Shown piece by piece: positions 5,079 through 7,448 of a stretch of 7,448 nucleotides of DNA. A program made the translations under genes and the position numbers. The DNA comes from Gammaproteobacteria bacterium (lineage in GTDB: Bacteria > Pseudomonadota > Gammaproteobacteria > Steroidobacterales > Steroidobacteraceae). The number at the start of each line of letters is the position of its first letter. The first letter of the stretch is position 1. The stretch spans positions 1-7,448 of the forward strand of contig JAOUGR010000095.1 in the NCBI GenBank assembly GCA_029857655.1, read 5' to 3'. A model generated the notes under the pieces. The model saw only the letters and a list, made by a program, of their open reading frames with translations, was not told the DNA's origin and did no database searches.

Positions 5079-7448
5079 TTACTTGTACTGTCCAAAGGCG
5101 GCGATGAGATCCGCGGCACTCGCCTGCTTCAACCCCGCACACAAATGGATGCTCTCGGTCGTCTGCGCGAGGTCACGCTCGTAGCCGGGCAGTTCGGCGG
5201 CATGGGACTTGACGAACTTCTGCCATTCGTCGGCCCGTTCATCGGAACAGAAGGCCCCGCCAAATCCCGGGAAAATATTCGACTTGAATGTCTCCGGGAT
5301 CATCGCAATGATCGCCTTGTCATTCTCCTGCAGCCAGGCATAGGTCTGTTCGGTGGTGGCCGGGCGACCCATCTGGCGAAATAAGACCCCAAGCATCTCG
5401 GTGCCCTTGAAGTCGCCCGCCAGGACTGCTGCTTGAAGTTTTCGCACGATTGCCGGATCCTCCGCGCGTGCCAGTGCACCGATGGCGGAATTGCGGAATT
5501 CCGGGTCCTGAGATTCGATCGCCTGTTTCAACAACAGGTCGAAGAACTTTTCGCCAAGATCCTGCACGCCGACGCTAAAGATCGTTTCGTGCTCGCTGGC
5601 CGGCGCGGCCCCGGGATCCGCCTTGCCGTTGAGGCCGACTGCCGCTGCCGCCTGTCTGGCAAGCGGCTTGCGCATGGCCTGGTCCTTCGCGATCACGATC
5701 AGGAAACGCTGCAAGCGATTGTGCAGCAATTGCGAAGCGGAGTCCGAAGCGTCTCCCAGCCCCGCATAGCGCGGCGCGACAATCTTTTGAAATGCCCGTT
5801 CCACGGGACCTAGCTGGTCCGGGTCAATGATCTTTGTAATCTCCTCGAGGTATCCTGTCGCCGCGCTGACCACGTCCCAGGCGCTGTGACCTACCAGTGC
5901 AACCATGCCCGTCAAATAGGAATCCGCCGAAACCAGACCCGCGCGAAACGCCGCATCGAGGCTGTCAGCGAACACCAGCGCTTCCGCAGGGTCCAGTTTC
6001 TTCGCCGCCGCGATCAGTCTCTGCCATCCAGCTTCGTCGAGCGCGAAACGGTAGTATCCGGTGCCGTCGGCATTCGGATGCACCTGCGTCGGGCAGCTCG
6101 CAGCAGCAAGCGCGATGGATTGTTCCTTTTCGCCGATCAGCGCACAGGTATTCCCGCGCGTCCCATTGGCGACGAAAGCAGCGCAGAATGGAATTCGCCA
6201 CGTGCCGGCATCGGGCTCGATGGATGAGCCCAGCGGTGCGTATCGGGCCTGTCGCACGACAAGGCGCGGATGCTGCTCGTCCTCGCAATCAGTTTTGACC
6301 GACACAAGGGGTACGCCTGGCTGCTCGATGAATGTCTGGAATGCCGCTTCGATTTCCAATCGATTCGAGCCCTCCGCAACCGATCCAATAAAGTCTTCGG
6401 CAGTCGCCGTTCCGTCTGCGTGCCGCTTCATGTGCAATCGGATGCCGGTCTGGAATCGCTCCTCGCCGACATAGTGCTCGAGCATCGCAAGCACGCCGCC
6501 GCCTTTCTGGTATGTGATGCCATCGAATGCGCTGCCGATCTTGTCATTGTCGTCGATGGGCTCCCGTATTTGACGTGCCGCGGCCAGGGAGTCGTTTGCC
6601 ATCGCGCCAAGCGCTCCCTTCAGCGTTTCCCGGTCAAATTCACCTTCAGGCCAGTGGGCGTGCGCCGCCTTGTTTTCCATCCACGACGCAAATGACTCGT
6701 TCAGCCAGACGTCGTTCCACCACTTCGGGGTCACCAGGTCGCCGAACCACATATGCGCCATTTCGTGGGCGTGAACCGATGCATAAGCGCGGCGCTGGTC
6801 CAGCGGGGAATTCTCGTCCATCAACATCAGGTACTCGTCGTAGGTGATGGCGCCGGCATTTTCCATGGCGCCGCCAAAACTCTCCGGTACTGCGATCAGG
6901 TCCAGTTTTTCGTACGGATAGGGCGTTCCGAAATACTGCTCCAGGGCGGAAAGCAGGCCCGCAGTATTTTTCAGGGCGTACTTCATCTTGTCGCCATTCC
7001 CTTGCGCGGTAATGCCACGCAAGGGGAGGCCGTAACCGCGCACGGCATTGGCCGGGATCATGCCGTAGTCGACCACGTCGTACGGACCCACCGCGATTTC
7101 GATGAGATAGGTCGGCAGCGGTCGCGTTGTCCTGAACACATGGCGCACGCTGCCATCGCCGGCGTCCTCCGCAAACGTTTCGGGGGTCGTTGCAACGACG
7201 ACGTCGCCTTTGCGCGCGGTGACCGTGATGTCGAATGGCACCTTGAAACCGGGTTCGTCGAATCCCGGAAACACCTGCCTGGCGGCAATCGGCTCGAACT
7301 GGGTGGCGGCGTAGTAACGGCCATCGCGTTCGATCTTGAACAACGCATTGGCAGACGTGTTGAACGGCGCGCTGTACGCAAAGTGCAATTGCGCCGCCCC
7401 GGCCGAGGCGCTCCGCGACAACGACACCAGTGCGACCCCGGACTCCAG
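5079..7448 (-). CDS. M1-family zinc aminopeptidase (5' partial)
   Basis: The frame stays open through the right edge (790 complete codons are visible), so the GTG at 7427 is internal and probably about 100 N-terminal residues, including any signal peptide, are missing. The gene encodes a gluzincin aminopeptidase that removes N-terminal residues from peptides. Visible order, numbered from 7427: end of the N-terminal beta domain with YYAATQFEPIAARQVFPGFDEP (39-59); GAMEN exopeptidase motif (186-190, bases 6858-6872); HEMAH zinc site (221-225, bases 6753-6767); third zinc ligand Glu244 in WLNES, exactly 18 residues after the second His; and the transition-state Tyr306 in ITYQKGG. From about 400 on the sequence fits an ERAP1-like helical C-terminal domain. 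All catalytic residues are present. Cysteines near the C-terminus (727 and 763) suggest possible disulfides and an extracytoplasmic enzyme, but location cannot be settled without the N-terminus. Peptide specificity is unknown. No terminator with a T-tract follows. Confidence 0.96.
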   Translation of the reverse strand: MESGVALVSLSRSASAGAAQLHFAYSAPFNTSANALFKIERDGRYYAATQFEPIAARQVFPGFDEPGFKVPFDITVTARKGDVVVATTPETFAEDAGDGSVRHVFRTTRPLPTYLIEIAVGPYDVVDYGMIPANAVRGYGLPLRGITAQGNGDKMKYALKNTAGLLSALEQYFGTPYPYEKLDLIAVPESFGGAMENAGAITYDEYLMLMDENSPLDQRRAYASVHAHEMAHMWFGDLVTPKWWNDVWLNESFASWMENKAAHAHWPEGEFDRETLKGALGAMANDSLAAARQIREPIDDNDKIGSAFDGITYQKGGGVLAMLEHYVGEERFQTGIRLHMKRHADGTATAEDFIGSVAEGSNRLEIEAAFQTFIEQPGVPLVSVKTDCEDEQHPRLVVRQARYAPLGSSIEPDAGTWRIPFCAAFVANGTRGNTCALIGEKEQSIALAAASCPTQVHPNADGTGYYRFALDEAGWQRLIAAAKKLDPAEALVFADSLDAAFRAGLVSADSYLTGMVALVGHSAWDVVSAATGYLEEITKIIDPDQLGPVERAFQKIVAPRYAGLGDASDSASQLLHNRLQRFLIVIAKDQAMRKPLARQAAAAVGLNGKADPGAAPASEHETIFSVGVQDLGEKFFDLLLKQAIESQDPEFRNSAIGALARAEDPAIVRKLQAAVLAGDFKGTEMLGVLFRQMGRPATTEQTYAWLQENDKAIIAMIPETFKSNIFPGFGGAFCSDERADEWQKFVKSHAAELPGYERDLAQTTESIHLCAGLKQASAADLIAAFGQYK

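Noticed and set aside
4864..5142. Minus-strand open frames overlapping the 3' end of the M1 peptidase gene
   Set aside because: Out of frame with the peptidase, Arg/Ser/Pro-rich, without a recognisable motif or ribosome site.

Overview
This window looks like an ordinary chromosomal stretch from a GC-rich (roughly 60 %), free-living Gram-negative bacterium. The families and domain styles (a secreted alpha-amino-acid ester hydrolase, an M1 aminopeptidase with an ERAP1-like C-terminal half, a periplasmic TPR plus DUF1579-like protein, DoxX) recall Xanthomonadales or Steroidobacterales-type Gammaproteobacteria. That placement is an inference from gene style, not from a marker gene. I saw no mobile element, CRISPR array, tRNA or rRNA.

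Layout, left to right. (1) 2-1717, plus strand: the 5'-truncated end of a CocE/NonD-type serine hydrolase whose residues match an alpha-amino-acid ester hydrolase. (2) 1718-2183: a 466-base gap with a hairpin just after the hydrolase, a possible minus-strand single-TM micropeptide (1814-1882, or up to 1909), and a more AT-rich patch with a short direct repeat. (3) 2184-3377, minus: a 12-TM-type major facilitator transporter. (4) About 100 bases of divergent intergenic DNA. (5) 3477-4232, plus: an exported TPR protein fused to a DUF1579-like beta domain. (6) 4229-4684, minus: a DoxX-family membrane protein, tail-to-tail with gene 5, the two stop codons overlapping in one CTAG. (7) 4685-5078: a 394-base gap with no supported gene. 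(8) 5079-7448, minus: most of an M1 zinc aminopeptidase, its N-terminus beyond the right edge.

The genes do not form one operon: strands alternate and the gaps suggest several separate transcription units. Two of the five main genes are hydrolases acting on amino-acid esters/amides or peptide N-termini, which fits an organism that scavenges peptides, but no pathway is demonstrated. I found no convincing new multi-gene system. The items most worth a second look are the exact amino-ester-hydrolase active-site signature, the candidate micropeptide, and the TPR-DUF1579 architecture.
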